Assembly (NCBI RefSeq): GCF_030326305.1
Contig: NZ_JACAKB010000001.1
Coordinates: forward strand, 62,001 to 126,000
DNA from: Myroides odoratimimus
Lineage (GTDB): Bacteria; Bacteroidota; Bacteroidia; Flavobacteriales; Flavobacteriaceae
DNA: 64,000 nt
Direction of reading: 5' to 3'
Shown: positions 1 through 8,041 of the stretch, piece by piece
Numbering within the stretch: position 1 is the first letter of the stretch
Layout: the number at the start of each line of letters is the position of its first letter
Program-made: the position numbers and the translations under genes
The notes under the pieces: generated by a model
Told to the model about the DNA's origin: nothing
The model's input: only the letters and a program-made list of their open reading frames with translations
The model's database searches: none

Positions 1-1
1 G

Positions 2-565
2 GTAAACTGGAGAGGTAAAAACATCATTCGAAGTTTGCCAAAAAAGAGTGGTAAAGTAGCTACGGAAGGACAGTTAAAACAACGTGCGAAGTTTAAATTA
101 GTAGCAGAGTTTTTATCTCCATTGAATAAATTGACTGGGAAGTACTTCGGAGAGTATCAAGGGGCTAAGTCTAGAACTAACTTAGCGATGTCTTATCAGT
201 TATTAGAGACAGTAGTGGAGAAAGATGGCATGTTAGAAATAGACTATGCTAAGGTAGTCATCACTAAAGGGGTATTGCCTGTGCCTATCGTAAGTGATGT
301 GAAGATAGAGAATGCTAAGCTTACTGTAAATTGGAGATCTGATGTAGGGATAGGATTAGCAAAGGAGAAAGATGAGATGATCTTCGTGGTGTATAATCAA
401 GATGCTAACCAATTCTATGTGATAGAGGATCAGGCTAATCGCAAGGAGGGTACTATCTCTGCTAATATTCCTGCAGACTGGACTAAGAATAACTCAGTGT
501 GGCTAGTCATAGTAGATGAGACTAAGAAGTATAGTAGTACGAGTGCTTTCTTAAAAATAGGATAG
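2..565 (+). CDS. DUF6266 family protein (5' end cut by window)
   Basis: The open frame already runs at base 2, so the true start is left of the window. The visible part (about 187 residues) begins with VNWRGKNIIRSLPKKSG, which resembles the N-terminal segment of Bacteroidota DUF6266 proteins, where a Gly/Lys-rich strand precedes R-S-x-P-K-K-S. The TTG at 35 is therefore inside the gene and is not a start. The rest is predicted to be mostly beta strand, ending in a WLVIVD...STSAFLKIG segment. No enzymatic motif is seen, and the function of the family is unknown. A hairpin terminator follows at 588. Family call from memory of the pattern, fairly confident. Confidence 0.8.
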   Translation, partial: VNWRGKNIIRSLPKKSGKVATEGQLKQRAKFKLVAEFLSPLNKLTGKYFGEYQGAKSRTNLAMSYQLLETVVEKDGMLEIDYAKVVITKGVLPVPIVSDVKIENAKLTVNWRSDVGIGLAKEKDEMIFVVYNQDANQFYVIEDQANRKEGTISANIPADWTKNNSVWLVIVDETKKYSSTSAFLKIG

Positions 566-587
566 ACTGTGTGAGGATGAATGAAGA

Positions 588-617
588 AGAGCCTGGGGAT
601 AACTCAGGCTCTCTTTA
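588..617 (+). terminator. Rho-independent terminator after the DUF6266 gene
   Basis: AGAGCCTG (588-595) pairs with CAGGCTCT (605-612) across a 9-base loop and is followed by a short CTTT run. It sits 22 bases after the stop codon. The T run is short, so efficiency is uncertain. Confidence 0.6.
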
Positions 618-754
618 ACTTTACTATAGAGGACTTTATGCATTTGTGTTTTGTATATGCTCAGGTTATTCTTCATCACATTAGCATATATTGAGTCAGT
701 ATATTTTGAAATATTTAGTGTAAAGAGGGATATTCTATTTTACTTTTTAGTAGT

Positions 755-762
755 TATATTTG
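755..762 (+). promoter_or_regulatory. Bacteroidota -7 promoter box for the DUF4261 gene
   Basis: TATATTTG matches the TAnnTTTG consensus and lies 25 bases before the ATG at 788, giving a leader of about 20 nt. No clear TTTG -33 element is visible. Confidence 0.5.
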
Positions 763-787
763 TTGATATGTAATTAATTGAGTAAGT

Positions 788-1582
788 ATGGGACTATTTG
801 ACTTCTTTAAGAAAAAAGATGTAATACAAGAAAGAGAAACTGAAAGTAAGTTACTCTTGTCAATGCCAATGTTTAAGAATGGCGACAGATATAGTATAGA
901 GCTTATCATTAAGCATCTGAAAGAAGAGTGGAACATGACTGTAGAAGCAGAAGATTATAGTGATGATACAGCTATATTGACTGTGGATGGAAGTATGATC
1001 GCCATAGCATATATGCCCGCAGCTATACCTAATGAAGATATACAAGCTACTGCTAAATATACATATAGTTGGCCTACTGTGATGGATGATCTAGAGGGGA
1101 TGACAGGCCATGTAATCGTGAGTGTAATGGTAAGTGATAAGAGCACATACGATCGATATACTTTACTGTCTAAGATATTGTATAGTATACTAGCGACATC
1201 TAATGCAGTAGGAGTCTATCAAGGAGGACAGACATTATTAATAGCTAGAGAAGAATACTTGAGTTACTATGATATGCTAAAAGAGGGAGATACTCCACTA
1301 ACACTCTGGGTATATATAGGTATACAAATGAAGGATGACGGTACTAATCTGTACACTTACGGTATGGAAGAATTTGGTTTTAGAGAACTCGAGATTATTA
1401 AGACAAAAATGGATACTGAGGACGCATTTAGTTTTTTGTGTAATGTATGTTGTTATGTTCTTGAAAATAATGTTGTGTTTAATGATGGAGAAACATTTGG
1501 TTATACTGCAGAGCAAAAGATTAAAATTGTCTTATCTGAGGGAATAAATTTAGATGGACAGACACTAAAGCTAGGCTTGTAA
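788..1582 (+). CDS. DUF4261 domain-containing protein
   Basis: 264 residues, no signal peptide and no membrane segment, so cytoplasmic. It opens with MGLFDFFKKK, a common amphipathic start of small bacterial cytosolic proteins. The layout fits the DUF4261 family: an N-terminal alpha/beta region with LLSMPMF and IAIAYMPAAIPNEDI, a central H-V-I-V-S-V segment (about residues 103-109), and a C-terminal part near LWVYIGIQ and YGMEEFGFRELEI. The biochemical role of the family is unknown. It is a single-gene unit with its own promoter box, followed 43 bases later by a secreted-protein gene. Family assignment from motif layout, moderately confident. Confidence 0.7.
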   Translation: MGLFDFFKKKDVIQERETESKLLLSMPMFKNGDRYSIELIIKHLKEEWNMTVEAEDYSDDTAILTVDGSMIAIAYMPAAIPNEDIQATAKYTYSWPTVMDDLEGMTGHVIVSVMVSDKSTYDRYTLLSKILYSILATSNAVGVYQGGQTLLIAREEYLSYYDMLKEGDTPLTLWVYIGIQMKDDGTNLYTYGMEEFGFRELEIIKTKMDTEDAFSFLCNVCCYVLENNVVFNDGETFGYTAEQKIKIVLSEGINLDGQTLKLGL

Positions 1583-1625
1583 TAAGGTTCGTTATTTTTA
1601 AGTATGTTAATAATAAGGGACTATT

Positions 1626-2090
1626 ATGAAGAAGTTAAGTGTTGTTTTAGGAGTTTGCCTTATGACGGTATTAGGCTGGGGGCAGCGCAGTAATTCTGAT
1701 TATAAGCCTATATTTAATGTAGGGTATAATCAAGGGACGCATAGCATGATCCAGCTAGGGATGGAGTATGATATATTGAGTTCTGATGAGAGATGGCTCT
1801 TCATAGGAGGTGGTGTATTGGCTACTCCTTATCACAAGGAATGGTATTGGTTGCCATATCTGGATGTTACAAAGAGTAATGGGTTATTGTTCTATGGCGC
1901 AAAAGCCTCTACCAAACATGTACAGCCACAAGTAGGGATATCATTATTAAATCTGATGGATATAGGATTGGGATACGGTATCTCTTTTAACGAGGATAAG
2001 ATACCCGTCATAAAAGGCTTTAATCTGAATATCAAAATACGCCTTAGTGGTAATGATAGTGTATATCCAAAGTTAAAAATAGGCTTTTAG
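1626..2090 (+). CDS. Secreted hypothetical protein, likely small outer-membrane barrel
   Basis: 154 residues. The first 19 or so (MKKLSVVLGVCLMTVLGWG) form a Sec signal peptide. The mature part alternates polar and hydrophobic residues and ends in F (KLKIGF), the typical final aromatic of outer-membrane beta-barrels; strands such as GISLLNLMDIGLGYGISF fit barrel hairpins. No named family recognised. It lies 43 bases after the DUF4261 gene in the same direction and shares the terminator at 2108. The barrel idea is an inference from composition only. Confidence 0.6.
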   Translation: MKKLSVVLGVCLMTVLGWGQRSNSDYKPIFNVGYNQGTHSMIQLGMEYDILSSDERWLFIGGGVLATPYHKEWYWLPYLDVTKSNGLLFYGAKASTKHVQPQVGISLLNLMDIGLGYGISFNEDKIPVIKGFNLNIKIRLSGNDSVYPKLKIGF

Positions 2091-2107
2091 GATATTATAT
2101 AAATGAT

Positions 2108-2139
2108 AAAGAGCCTCAGTTTATTAGCTGAAGCTCTTT
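2108..2139. terminator. Bidirectional terminator between convergent genes
   Basis: AAAGAGCCTCAG (2108-2119) pairs with CTGAAGCTCTTT (2128-2139) with one mismatch and an 8-base loop. A-rich and T-rich flanks on both sides let it serve the rightward secreted-protein gene and the leftward miaE gene. Confidence 0.65.
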
Positions 2140-2143
2140 ACTA

Positions 2144-2725
2144 TTATCCGTGTATGTGTTCTTTGTTTCCATAAGACTGGATTAGTTCTCCTTCGAACTC
2201 AAGCCATTCTTTCCAACGCTTGTCTACATCTACTTTCTCTGTGTATTTTTTAGCGAACTTTAAGAATGTAGTATAGTGATTTGCTTCTGATACCATCAGT
2301 TCATGATAGAACTGTGCTAGCTCTTTATCTTTAATGTTTTGAGATAGTGTTCTAAAACGTTCACAACTTCTCGCTTCTATCATCGCAGCGAATAATAGTT
2401 TATCAATAAAGCACTCATTACGGCTACCGTCTTTCTTAGAGAACTTGTACAGCTGACCTACATAGTCATCTTTGCGTTCTCTACCTAGTGTGTATCCACG
2501 TTCTTTAATGATGTTATGTACCATCTGGAAGTGTTGCATCTCTTCGATAGCAATCTCCGTCATCGCAGTCACTAAATCTTCGTGCTCTGAGTTATACGTA
2601 ATCAGTGTGATGGCATTAGTAGCTGCTTTTTGTTCACACCAGCAGTGATCTGTTAATATCTCTTCTAAGTTAGACTCAGCGATATCTGCCCATCGAGGGT
2701 CTGTTAATAGTTTTAATCCAAGCAT
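2144..2725 (-). CDS. miaE: tRNA-(ms2io6A37) hydroxylase MiaE
   Basis: 193 residues from the ATG at 2725. MiaE is a non-haem diiron monooxygenase that hydroxylates the isopentenyl group of ms2i6A37 in tRNAs reading UNN codons. Ferritin-like helices carry the expected ligands: E31 (CEQKAA), E62 and H65 (EEMQHF), E118 (EARSCERF), E147 and H150 (SEANHY). A frame extension upstream to 2773 was rejected because the -7 box TATTTTTG (2745-2752, reverse) lies inside it; the chosen ATG also has AAAGGAA just before it. Monocistronic, convergent with the preceding gene. Highly confident. Confidence 0.93.
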   Translation of the reverse strand: MLGLKLLTDPRWADIAESNLEEILTDHCWCEQKAATNAITLITYNSEHEDLVTAMTEIAIEEMQHFQMVHNIIKERGYTLGRERKDDYVGQLYKFSKKDGSRNECFIDKLLFAAMIEARSCERFRTLSQNIKDKELAQFYHELMVSEANHYTTFLKFAKKYTEKVDVDKRWKEWLEFEGELIQSYGNKEHIHG

Positions 2726-2744
2726 AATTCCTTTTCGTTTTATG

Positions 2745-2752
2745 CAAAAATA
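2745..2752 (-). promoter_or_regulatory. -7 promoter box for miaE
   Basis: Reverse-strand TATTTTTG (plus strand CAAAAATA) lies 20 bases before the miaE ATG at 2725. It decides against the longer frame that would start at 2773. Confidence 0.5.
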
Positions 2753-2885
2753 GCAATTATTAGATAGTAACATACTGTATTATTGGATTATCCTATCGTT
2801 ATAACGGAGTTGTTTTTATCTGTATTATACGTTATTGCATATAAAATGATGTTTTAAGGGGAGATTATATGTTATTGCATATAGT

Positions 2886-2920
2886 TTTGTGTCGTATTGA
2901 TTTAAGAACAAGTATTTTTG
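2886..2920 (+). promoter_or_regulatory. Promoter very close to the glycosyltransferase start
   Basis: TTTG (2886-2889), 23 bases, then TATTTTTG (2913-2920). The ATG follows at 2925, so a transcript starting about 5-7 bases after the box would be leaderless or nearly so. The spacer is at the long end of the usual range. Confidence 0.45.
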
Positions 2921-2924
2921 TAGA

Positions 2925-4175
2925 ATGAAACACAATTTATCAGGAAAGAAAGTATTAGTCATAGGACCTGTATGGCCAGAGTCCAAATCATCTGCAGCAG
3001 GGAAGCGCATGCTTCAGCTATTGCAATGTTTTAAAGATTGGGGGATGCAGATTTACTTCGGAAGTACAGCTAAGAAGTCTGAGGTGAGTGATGATTTGTT
3101 TTGTTATGGGGTGACTGAGGTAGAGCTATGGCTTAACGATGCCCGTACAGATGAGGTGTTAGCTGATCTGATGCCTGATGTAGTGATGTATGACCGTTTT
3201 ATGATAGAGGAGCAGTTTGGATGGCGTGTGACAGAACAATGTCCTGATGCGATGACAATATTAGATACAGAAGACTTACACTTCCTACGATTTGCTCGTC
3301 AGGAGATGCAAAAAAAAGGAGGTAAGGATATAGAGGAGTATTTATACAGTGAACGTACTAAACGCGAATTGGCAAGTATATTGCGTTGTGATTTGACTTT
3401 GATTATTTCAGCGTATGAATATAAGTTATTAGTAGAGAAGTTCCATATCCTTCCGAATGCGTTGTTGTTTATCCCCTTTATGGAAAAAGAGATCACATCT
3501 GAGGATATCAGTAATTGGAAAGGCTATGAGGAGAGAGAGGACTTTGTGTTTATAGGGAACTTTATTCACGAGCCGAATTGGCAGACTGTGCTTAAGCTAA
3601 AGACGGTAATATGGCCGCTGTTGCGCAAGAAGCTACCACAGACCAGGATGCATATTTATGGAGCTTATCCTTCTCCTAAAGTGATGCAATTACACAATGA
3701 GCGCGAGAAGTTCTTAGTACACGGTAGAGCAGATGATGCTCTAGAGGTCATTAGTGCCGCTAGAGTGATGCTAGCTCCTATACCCTTTGGAGCAGGGATT
3801 AAAGGGAAGTTTATTGACGCTATGAGAGTGGGGACGCCTTCTGTGTCTTCGTCTGTAGGCGGAGAGGCTATGCTTGGGGAATATGAATGGAATGGTTTTA
3901 TCACGGATGATGTAGAAGAATTCGTCAATAGAGCAGTAGAGCTTTATACAACGGAATCTTTATGGAAGGAGAAGCAAGAATATGGAGTGAAGCTTATCAA
4001 GGCTAATTATGATAGTGAGTATTATGGAGACTTATTTTATAGTGCTGTCAATACCATGTTTAGCAATCTAAAAGAGATGCGTAGAGCCAACTTTATATGT
4101 GAAGTACTAAGACATCACAGTGTACAGAGTAGTAAATTCTTTGGGATGTGGATACAAGAGAAAACGAGTAGATAG
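2925..4175 (+). CDS. Glycosyltransferase, GT4-like (GT-B fold)
   Basis: 416 residues, cytoplasmic. The N-terminal Rossmann half starts with KKVLVIGPVWPESKSSAAGKR. The C-terminal half begins near residue 205 (DFVFIGNFIHEPN) and carries the nucleotide-sugar region: IYGAYPSPKV, VHGRADDALEVISAARVMLAPIPFGAGIKGKFIDAMRVGTP, split by short gaps. The P-x-x-x-G-A-G-I-K-G-K and M-R-x-G-T-P pattern is typical of GT4-type enzymes that act on surface polysaccharides or modified proteins. The acceptor cannot be told. No other polysaccharide genes are adjacent, so it is not part of a cluster here. It converges on the cupin gene. Confidence 0.8.
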   Translation: MKHNLSGKKVLVIGPVWPESKSSAAGKRMLQLLQCFKDWGMQIYFGSTAKKSEVSDDLFCYGVTEVELWLNDARTDEVLADLMPDVVMYDRFMIEEQFGWRVTEQCPDAMTILDTEDLHFLRFARQEMQKKGGKDIEEYLYSERTKRELASILRCDLTLIISAYEYKLLVEKFHILPNALLFIPFMEKEITSEDISNWKGYEEREDFVFIGNFIHEPNWQTVLKLKTVIWPLLRKKLPQTRMHIYGAYPSPKVMQLHNEREKFLVHGRADDALEVISAARVMLAPIPFGAGIKGKFIDAMRVGTPSVSSSVGGEAMLGEYEWNGFITDDVEEFVNRAVELYTTESLWKEKQEYGVKLIKANYDSEYYGDLFYSAVNTMFSNLKEMRRANFICEVLRHHSVQSSKFFGMWIQEKTSR

Positions 4176-4218
4176 CGTGTCACGGATTATAAAAACCCGC
4201 GACAACGACTCGCTATCT
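4170..4218. terminator. Inverted repeat at the convergent junction
   Basis: AGATAGCG (4170-4177, overlapping the glycosyltransferase stop codon) is complementary to CGCTATCT (4211-4218, just past the cupin stop). The 33-base loop is long for an intrinsic terminator, so the function is tentative; its symmetric placement between two convergent genes is the main argument. Confidence 0.35.
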
Positions 4219-4219
4219 A

Positions 4220-4525
4220 TTACTTTCTATTAGGTTCAAAAAGCATTAGAGTAACTTCTTCTTTTCCCACAGGTTTATTTTCTACTCCTTTTGGGACAAT
4301 AATGCATTCGTTAGGGTGAAGTGTAATGACTTTATCTCTAAAGTGAAGTTCTAAGATCCCATCTACTACCATAAACAGTTTGTCTTCATGGTCATGAGAA
4401 TGCCATTCAAATTCTCCTTGTAGTTTAATTAAATTGATGGTGTGATCATTGATATTTCCTAAGTTCTTTAATTGCCAAAAGTCTTTTAAAGAATCGGATT
4501 CTTGAGCTAAGTTTATTTTATCCAT
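4220..4525 (-). CDS. Small cupin-domain protein
   Basis: 101 residues, one cupin barrel. Motif 1 is EWHSHDHEDKLFMVVDGILE, giving H-x-H plus E as probable metal ligands; motif 2 is around LHPNECIIVPKGVENKP. Such stand-alone cupins bind a metal and a small ligand, and the substrate is not predictable. It is divergent from the AraC regulator at 4652, and the 126-base gap holds promoter boxes for both directions, so the regulator may control it. Confident on fold, not on function. Confidence 0.8.
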   Translation of the reverse strand: MDKINLAQESDSLKDFWQLKNLGNINDHTINLIKLQGEFEWHSHDHEDKLFMVVDGILELHFRDKVITLHPNECIIVPKGVENKPVGKEEVTLMLFEPNRK

Positions 4526-4546
4526 TTGAGTCTATTTTAGATGTAT

Positions 4547-4554
4547 TATATTTG
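4547..4554 (+). promoter_or_regulatory. Candidate -7 box for the AraC gene
   Basis: TATATTTG on the plus strand, 98 bases before the AraC ATG at 4652. This would give a leader of about 90 nt that contains the direct repeats at 4607-4640. Confidence 0.35.
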
Positions 4555-4582
4555 TTATTTAGAATTAGTAAAAACAACTAAG

Positions 4583-4590
4583 CAAAGCTA
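4583..4590 (-). promoter_or_regulatory. Candidate -7 box for the cupin gene
   Basis: Reverse-strand TAGCTTTG (plus strand CAAAGCTA), 58 bases before the cupin ATG at 4525. Confidence 0.35.
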
Positions 4591-4606
4591 AAGAGGTATA
4601 CGTCTG

Positions 4607-4640
4607 GTTTTTGCAGTAAGATGTTCGTTTTTTGCAATAA
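4607..4640. promoter_or_regulatory. Two direct repeats, probable AraC-type operator
   Basis: GTTTTTGCAGTAA (4607-4619) and GTTTTTTGCAATAA (4627-4640). The shared TTTTTGCA cores start at 4608 and 4629, a 21-base period or two helical turns, which is the usual arrangement for AraC/XylS half sites. They sit just before the AraC start and upstream of the divergent cupin promoter box. Binding is inferred. Confidence 0.45.
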
Positions 4641-4651
4641 TAAAATCGTGT

Positions 4652-5575
4652 ATGAGAGTAGGATTAGGATTTGACGACTGTAGAACTGGAGAAGGATATG
4701 TACAACTGCATAGACAATTGTGTACAAGAGATTTGGATCTGCACTTCTATCAGAGTACTCAACAGACAGAGAGTAAGACGTATGTGTATAATGAACAGCC
4801 TTATATACAACTCCATTATGAGCTAGATAAGGGATATACGGAGTACAAGGCACGATACCAGCATAAGTCATCTATCTATACAGAAGTAGGGAAGTGTACC
4901 TTATTTTATCTGCCTGTACTAGATGGTTATCTATATGATCCTGTATGTGATAGTGCTATAAGCTGTGAGATCGAAATAGGAGAAAGTTGGTTAAGCCGCA
5001 ACTTGAAAGAGGAGTCTAAGGAGAGCTATCAATTCTTAAAAAAGATGTCTCTCGGTGAAATAGCTGTGTTAGGAGAAGGTAGCTTCACAATTACTCCTGA
5101 GATGAAACAACTCATTTATGAGATCAATACGTGTGCTTATACAGGTATGGTAAAAGATTTGTTTATCGAGGGCAAAGTAATGTTGCTTCTGGCATTACAG
5201 TTAAATCAGGCGCAATCTGATGTAGACCAAAAAGCAGCTCTGTCTATACACACTCAAGATGTAAGCATGCTGCATGACCTAAAGACAATATTAGAGGAAG
5301 AAAGTCATCTAAAACATACCATAGAAGAACTAGCGATACGCATAGGAATGAATCGTACGAAGTTGCAAGCAGGATTTAAGCAGTGTTTTGGGATGACTAT
5401 TCACGAGTATGTATTAGATATACGCATGAAAGAAGCATATCGTTTATTAACGTCTTTCGCTAAGGGAACCCATAGTATAGAAGAGATAGCTAGATCAGTT
5501 GGCTATAAGAACTATGCACACTTCTCTACGATGTTTAAAAAGAAGTTCGGTGTATCGCCAAGTGCATTTATGTAA
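4652..5575 (+). CDS. AraC family transcriptional regulator
   Basis: 307 residues. About residues 1-200 form a ligand-sensing half with no strong family match. About residues 205-307 are the double helix-turn-helix AraC domain: LKHTIEELAIRIGMNRTKLQ, then GFKQCFGMTIHEYVLDIRMKEA, and the second HTH SIEEIARSVGYKNYAHFSTMF ending in KKKFGVSPSAF. The overall shape recalls PchR-like regulators that respond to a small molecule. The effector is unknown. The divergent cupin gene and the 21-base-spaced repeats in the intergenic region make the cupin gene and itself likely targets. Confidence 0.85.
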   Translation: MRVGLGFDDCRTGEGYVQLHRQLCTRDLDLHFYQSTQQTESKTYVYNEQPYIQLHYELDKGYTEYKARYQHKSSIYTEVGKCTLFYLPVLDGYLYDPVCDSAISCEIEIGESWLSRNLKEESKESYQFLKKMSLGEIAVLGEGSFTITPEMKQLIYEINTCAYTGMVKDLFIEGKVMLLLALQLNQAQSDVDQKAALSIHTQDVSMLHDLKTILEEESHLKHTIEELAIRIGMNRTKLQAGFKQCFGMTIHEYVLDIRMKEAYRLLTSFAKGTHSIEEIARSVGYKNYAHFSTMFKKKFGVSPSAFM

Positions 5576-5665
5576 TGTAAACTGAGAATGATGTAAAAAG
5601 AAAAAAATTAAGAAGACTTCTCTTTTTTGTAGTGTGTATATTTTAAAAACACTGTATTGTTTATG

Positions 5666-5694
5666 TTGTTTTGTTTAAAAAATGTGTAATTTTG
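5666..5694 (+). promoter_or_regulatory. Promoter of the lipoprotein gene
   Basis: TTG (5666-5668), 18 bases, TAATTTTG (5687-5694). The ATG at 5745 follows after about 45 nt of leader. A longer reading frame starting at 5682 overlaps this box and is rejected for that reason. Confidence 0.5.
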
Positions 5695-5744
5695 ATAAAT
5701 TGAAAACTCACCTTACTTTTTATAAATTAAATCAAAATCAAATT

Positions 5745-6455
5745 ATGAAAAAATGGACAGCAATGATTGTGTTATTTGCACTTGCTTTTACTGGTTGTAG
5801 TAGTGAAGACAGTGGAAATGTAAACAATGGTAATGGTGGAACAGATGGTGGAGGTGAAGTAGTTAAAAGAAAAACATATGGTTCGTTTACTGTGAATACG
5901 AAGGTAAACGAAAAAGATGTAACTTATAAGTATTGGAATTATAGCCCTCTAACTTACATTAGTCCAAAACTTGGAAAAACTTATCTTATCATGCAGGATA
6001 TGGTAGCTTATGAATCTAAAGAAGAAAAAAAGGCTATAACTAAAGAAAGAATAGAAAAGTATGGAGATTTAAGAGGAGGAAATCTTATTGTATCACTTAG
6101 TCAACCAGTAGAAGGTTTGTTTACAATTACCAGAGGATTTGCATATAAACCTGCTGGAAAAAGTAAATTGGCAACTCTACAAGTTAGTTTAGGTATTGAA
6201 AATGAAGAGGGGCAAAAAGAAGGAAAAAATGATGCAAAATATATATATGTGGATGAAGGGTTTTATGCTGATGCTTTAGAAGTTACAAAGGATAAAGACG
6301 GAATATTTCATTTTGTATTAAAAAAACCAATTCCATTAGTATTTAAAGAAGGAAATCATGGTTATGGGAATGCCAAAGCTCCAAGAGCTATTACTGTAAC
6401 TATTGATAATGGTCATGGTCATTCAGCAAGTTCTGTAGGAGGATCAAAAGAATGA
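5745..6455 (+). CDS. Hypothetical lipoprotein
   Basis: 236 residues from the ATG at 5745. A lipoprotein signal peptide ends in the lipobox FTGC (Cys about residue 17), followed by SSEDSG and a Gly/Asn-rich linker (about residues 22-40) typical of Bacteroidota surface lipoproteins. The remainder is predicted beta-rich and has no recognisable domain; it ends in an unusual His/Gly/Ser tail (NGHGHSASS). The start was chosen because the signal peptide begins there and a promoter lies just upstream. Single-gene unit with a strong terminator at 6463. Confidence 0.7.
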   Translation: MKKWTAMIVLFALAFTGCSSEDSGNVNNGNGGTDGGGEVVKRKTYGSFTVNTKVNEKDVTYKYWNYSPLTYISPKLGKTYLIMQDMVAYESKEEKKAITKERIEKYGDLRGGNLIVSLSQPVEGLFTITRGFAYKPAGKSKLATLQVSLGIENEEGQKEGKNDAKYIYVDEGFYADALEVTKDKDGIFHFVLKKPIPLVFKEGNHGYGNAKAPRAITVTIDNGHGHSASSVGGSKE

Positions 6456-6462
6456 GGAAATG

Positions 6463-6496
6463 AAACCCCAGCTTTATAAGGCTGGGGTTTTATTTT
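6463..6496. terminator. Strong Rho-independent terminator, convergent genes
   Basis: AAACCCCAGC (6463-6472) pairs with GCTGGGGTTT (6481-6490), followed by a T-rich tract. It follows the lipoprotein gene and faces the 3' end of the leftward dipeptidase gene. Confidence 0.8.
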
Positions 6497-6521
6497 ATAA
6501 AAGACTTATATATTTGATGGA

Positions 6522-7910
6522 TTATTTCATCATTTCAGTATAGTATTTGTAGAACAATGGAATAGTCTCAATACCTTTTAGGTAGTTGAATACTCCGAAG
6601 TGTTCGTTAGGAGAGTGGATTGCATCAGTGTCTAATCCGAATCCCATCATTACTGATTTAGAACCTAATTCTTCTTCGAATAACGCTACGATAGGAATAC
6701 TTCCTCCTGAACGCACAGGAATAGGTGCTACTCCGAATGTATCTGTATATGCCTTAGCAGCAGCTTGGTATCCGATAGAGTCGATAGGAGTCACATATCC
6801 TTGTCCTCCGTGATGAGGTTTTACTTCTACACGTACTCCTGCAGGAGCGATGCTTTCGAAGTGTTTTTTGAATAGTTCAGTGATTTCTTCCCAGTCTTGG
6901 TTTGGTACAAGACGCATAGAGATTTTAGCAAAAGCTTTACTAGCGATAACTGTTTTAGCACCTTCACCAGTATAACCTCCCCAAATACCATTCACGTCTA
7001 ATGTAGGACGGATAGAGTTACGCTCATTCGTCGTATAACCTGCTTCTCCGTATACATCATCAATATCAAGTTTTTGTTTGTAGTCTTCTAAAGAGAATGG
7101 ACGTTTAGCCATTTCGTCTCTTTCTTCACGAGATAACTCTTCTACTTTATCATAGAATCCTGGTACTGTGATATGGTTGTTCTCATCGTGTAGAGAAGCA
7201 ATCATCTTCGTCAATACATTGATAGGGTTCGCTACAGCTCCTCCGTATAGTCCTGAGTGTAAGTCTCTGTTAGGACCAGTTACCTCTACTTCTACATAGC
7301 TCAGTCCTCTTAATCCTGTCGTGATAGAAGGTTGCTCGTTAGAGATCATTCCTGTATCAGAGATTAAGATTACGTCATTCTTAAGTTTCTCTTGGTTTCT
7401 TTTTACGAACCATCCTAAACTTACAGAACCTACTTCTTCTTCTCCTTCGATCATGAACTTCACGTTACATGGCAAAGCATCGTTAGCAATCATGTATTCG
7501 AACGCTTTTACGTGCATATACATTTGCCCTTTATCGTCACAAGCTCCACGAGCGAAGATTGCTCCGTCTGGGTGTAGATCTGTTGTTTTGATTACAGGTT
7601 CGAATGGAGGAGAAGTCCATAACTCAATAGGATCAGCAGGTTGCACATCATAGTGCCCATAAACTAATACCGTAGGAAGAGTTGGATCGATGATTTTCTC
7701 ACCATAAACGATAGGATAACCAGGTGTTTCGCATAATTCTACTATATCACATCCTGCTTTTTCTAAACTTTCTTTTACTGCTTCAGCAGTGTTGATTACA
7801 TCTTGAGAATAAGCGCTATCAGCACTGATAGACGGCTTTTTTAATAGTTCAATTAGCTCATCTAAAAGACGTTGCTTGTTTTCTTGAACAAATTGTTTTG
7901 AATCTTTCAT
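6522..7910 (-). CDS. M20 family dipeptidase
   Basis: 462 residues from the ATG at 7910. Cytoplasmic zinc metallopeptidase of the M20 (carnosinase/CNDP-like) group that cleaves dipeptides. Metal-site motifs are all present: LVYGHYDVQPAD (H and D), ARGACDDKGQ (bridging D), IEGEEEVGS (catalytic and metal Glu), LISDTG (Asp) and DAIHSPNEHF (C-terminal His). The central lid/dimerisation domain lies at about residues 205-365. A frame extension to 7967 was rejected: the -7 box TAGCTTTG lies at 7943-7950. It would complete intracellular use of dipeptides imported by the POT carriers further right. Confidence 0.9.
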   Translation of the reverse strand: MKDSKQFVQENKQRLLDELIELLKKPSISADSAYSQDVINTAEAVKESLEKAGCDIVELCETPGYPIVYGEKIIDPTLPTVLVYGHYDVQPADPIELWTSPPFEPVIKTTDLHPDGAIFARGACDDKGQMYMHVKAFEYMIANDALPCNVKFMIEGEEEVGSVSLGWFVKRNQEKLKNDVILISDTGMISNEQPSITTGLRGLSYVEVEVTGPNRDLHSGLYGGAVANPINVLTKMIASLHDENNHITVPGFYDKVEELSREERDEMAKRPFSLEDYKQKLDIDDVYGEAGYTTNERNSIRPTLDVNGIWGGYTGEGAKTVIASKAFAKISMRLVPNQDWEEITELFKKHFESIAPAGVRVEVKPHHGGQGYVTPIDSIGYQAAAKAYTDTFGVAPIPVRSGGSIPIVALFEEELGSKSVMMGFGLDTDAIHSPNEHFGVFNYLKGIETIPLFYKYYTEMMK

Positions 7911-7942
7911 AATATAAAAGGATACATTGATTTTGTTACTCA

Positions 7943-7950
7943 CAAAGCTA
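7943..7950 (-). promoter_or_regulatory. -7 box for the dipeptidase gene
   Basis: Reverse-strand TAGCTTTG (plus strand CAAAGCTA), 33 bases before the ATG at 7910. It sets the gene start and is divergent from the tRNA promoter at 7976. Confidence 0.5.
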
Positions 7951-7975
7951 AGAATAAAAAAATACAATTTTTTTC

Positions 7976-8005
7976 TTGCAGATAAAAAAACCTGTTGTAT
8001 ATTTG
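7976..8005 (+). promoter_or_regulatory. Promoter of tRNA-Leu copy 1
   Basis: TTG (7976-7978), 19 bases, TATATTTG (7998-8005): a near-ideal Bacteroidota promoter 37 bases before the tRNA. Confidence 0.75.
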
Positions 8006-8017
8006 CAACGTCTTAAA

Positions 8018-8032
8018 GGAACAGGATGTTCC
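8018..8032 (+). other. Leader hairpin of tRNA-Leu copy 1
   Basis: GGAAC (8018-8022), loop AGGAT, GTTCC (8028-8032) in the short 5' leader, 9 bases before the mature tRNA. The same hairpin precedes copy 2. A processing or stability role is inferred. Confidence 0.45.
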
Positions 8033-8041
8033 ACTGATTAC

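Noticed and set aside
2726-2773. Longer N-terminus for miaE
   Set aside because: The extra 16 codons contain the -7 box TATTTTTG and do not match the family start; the ATG at 2725 with AAGGAA before it is better.
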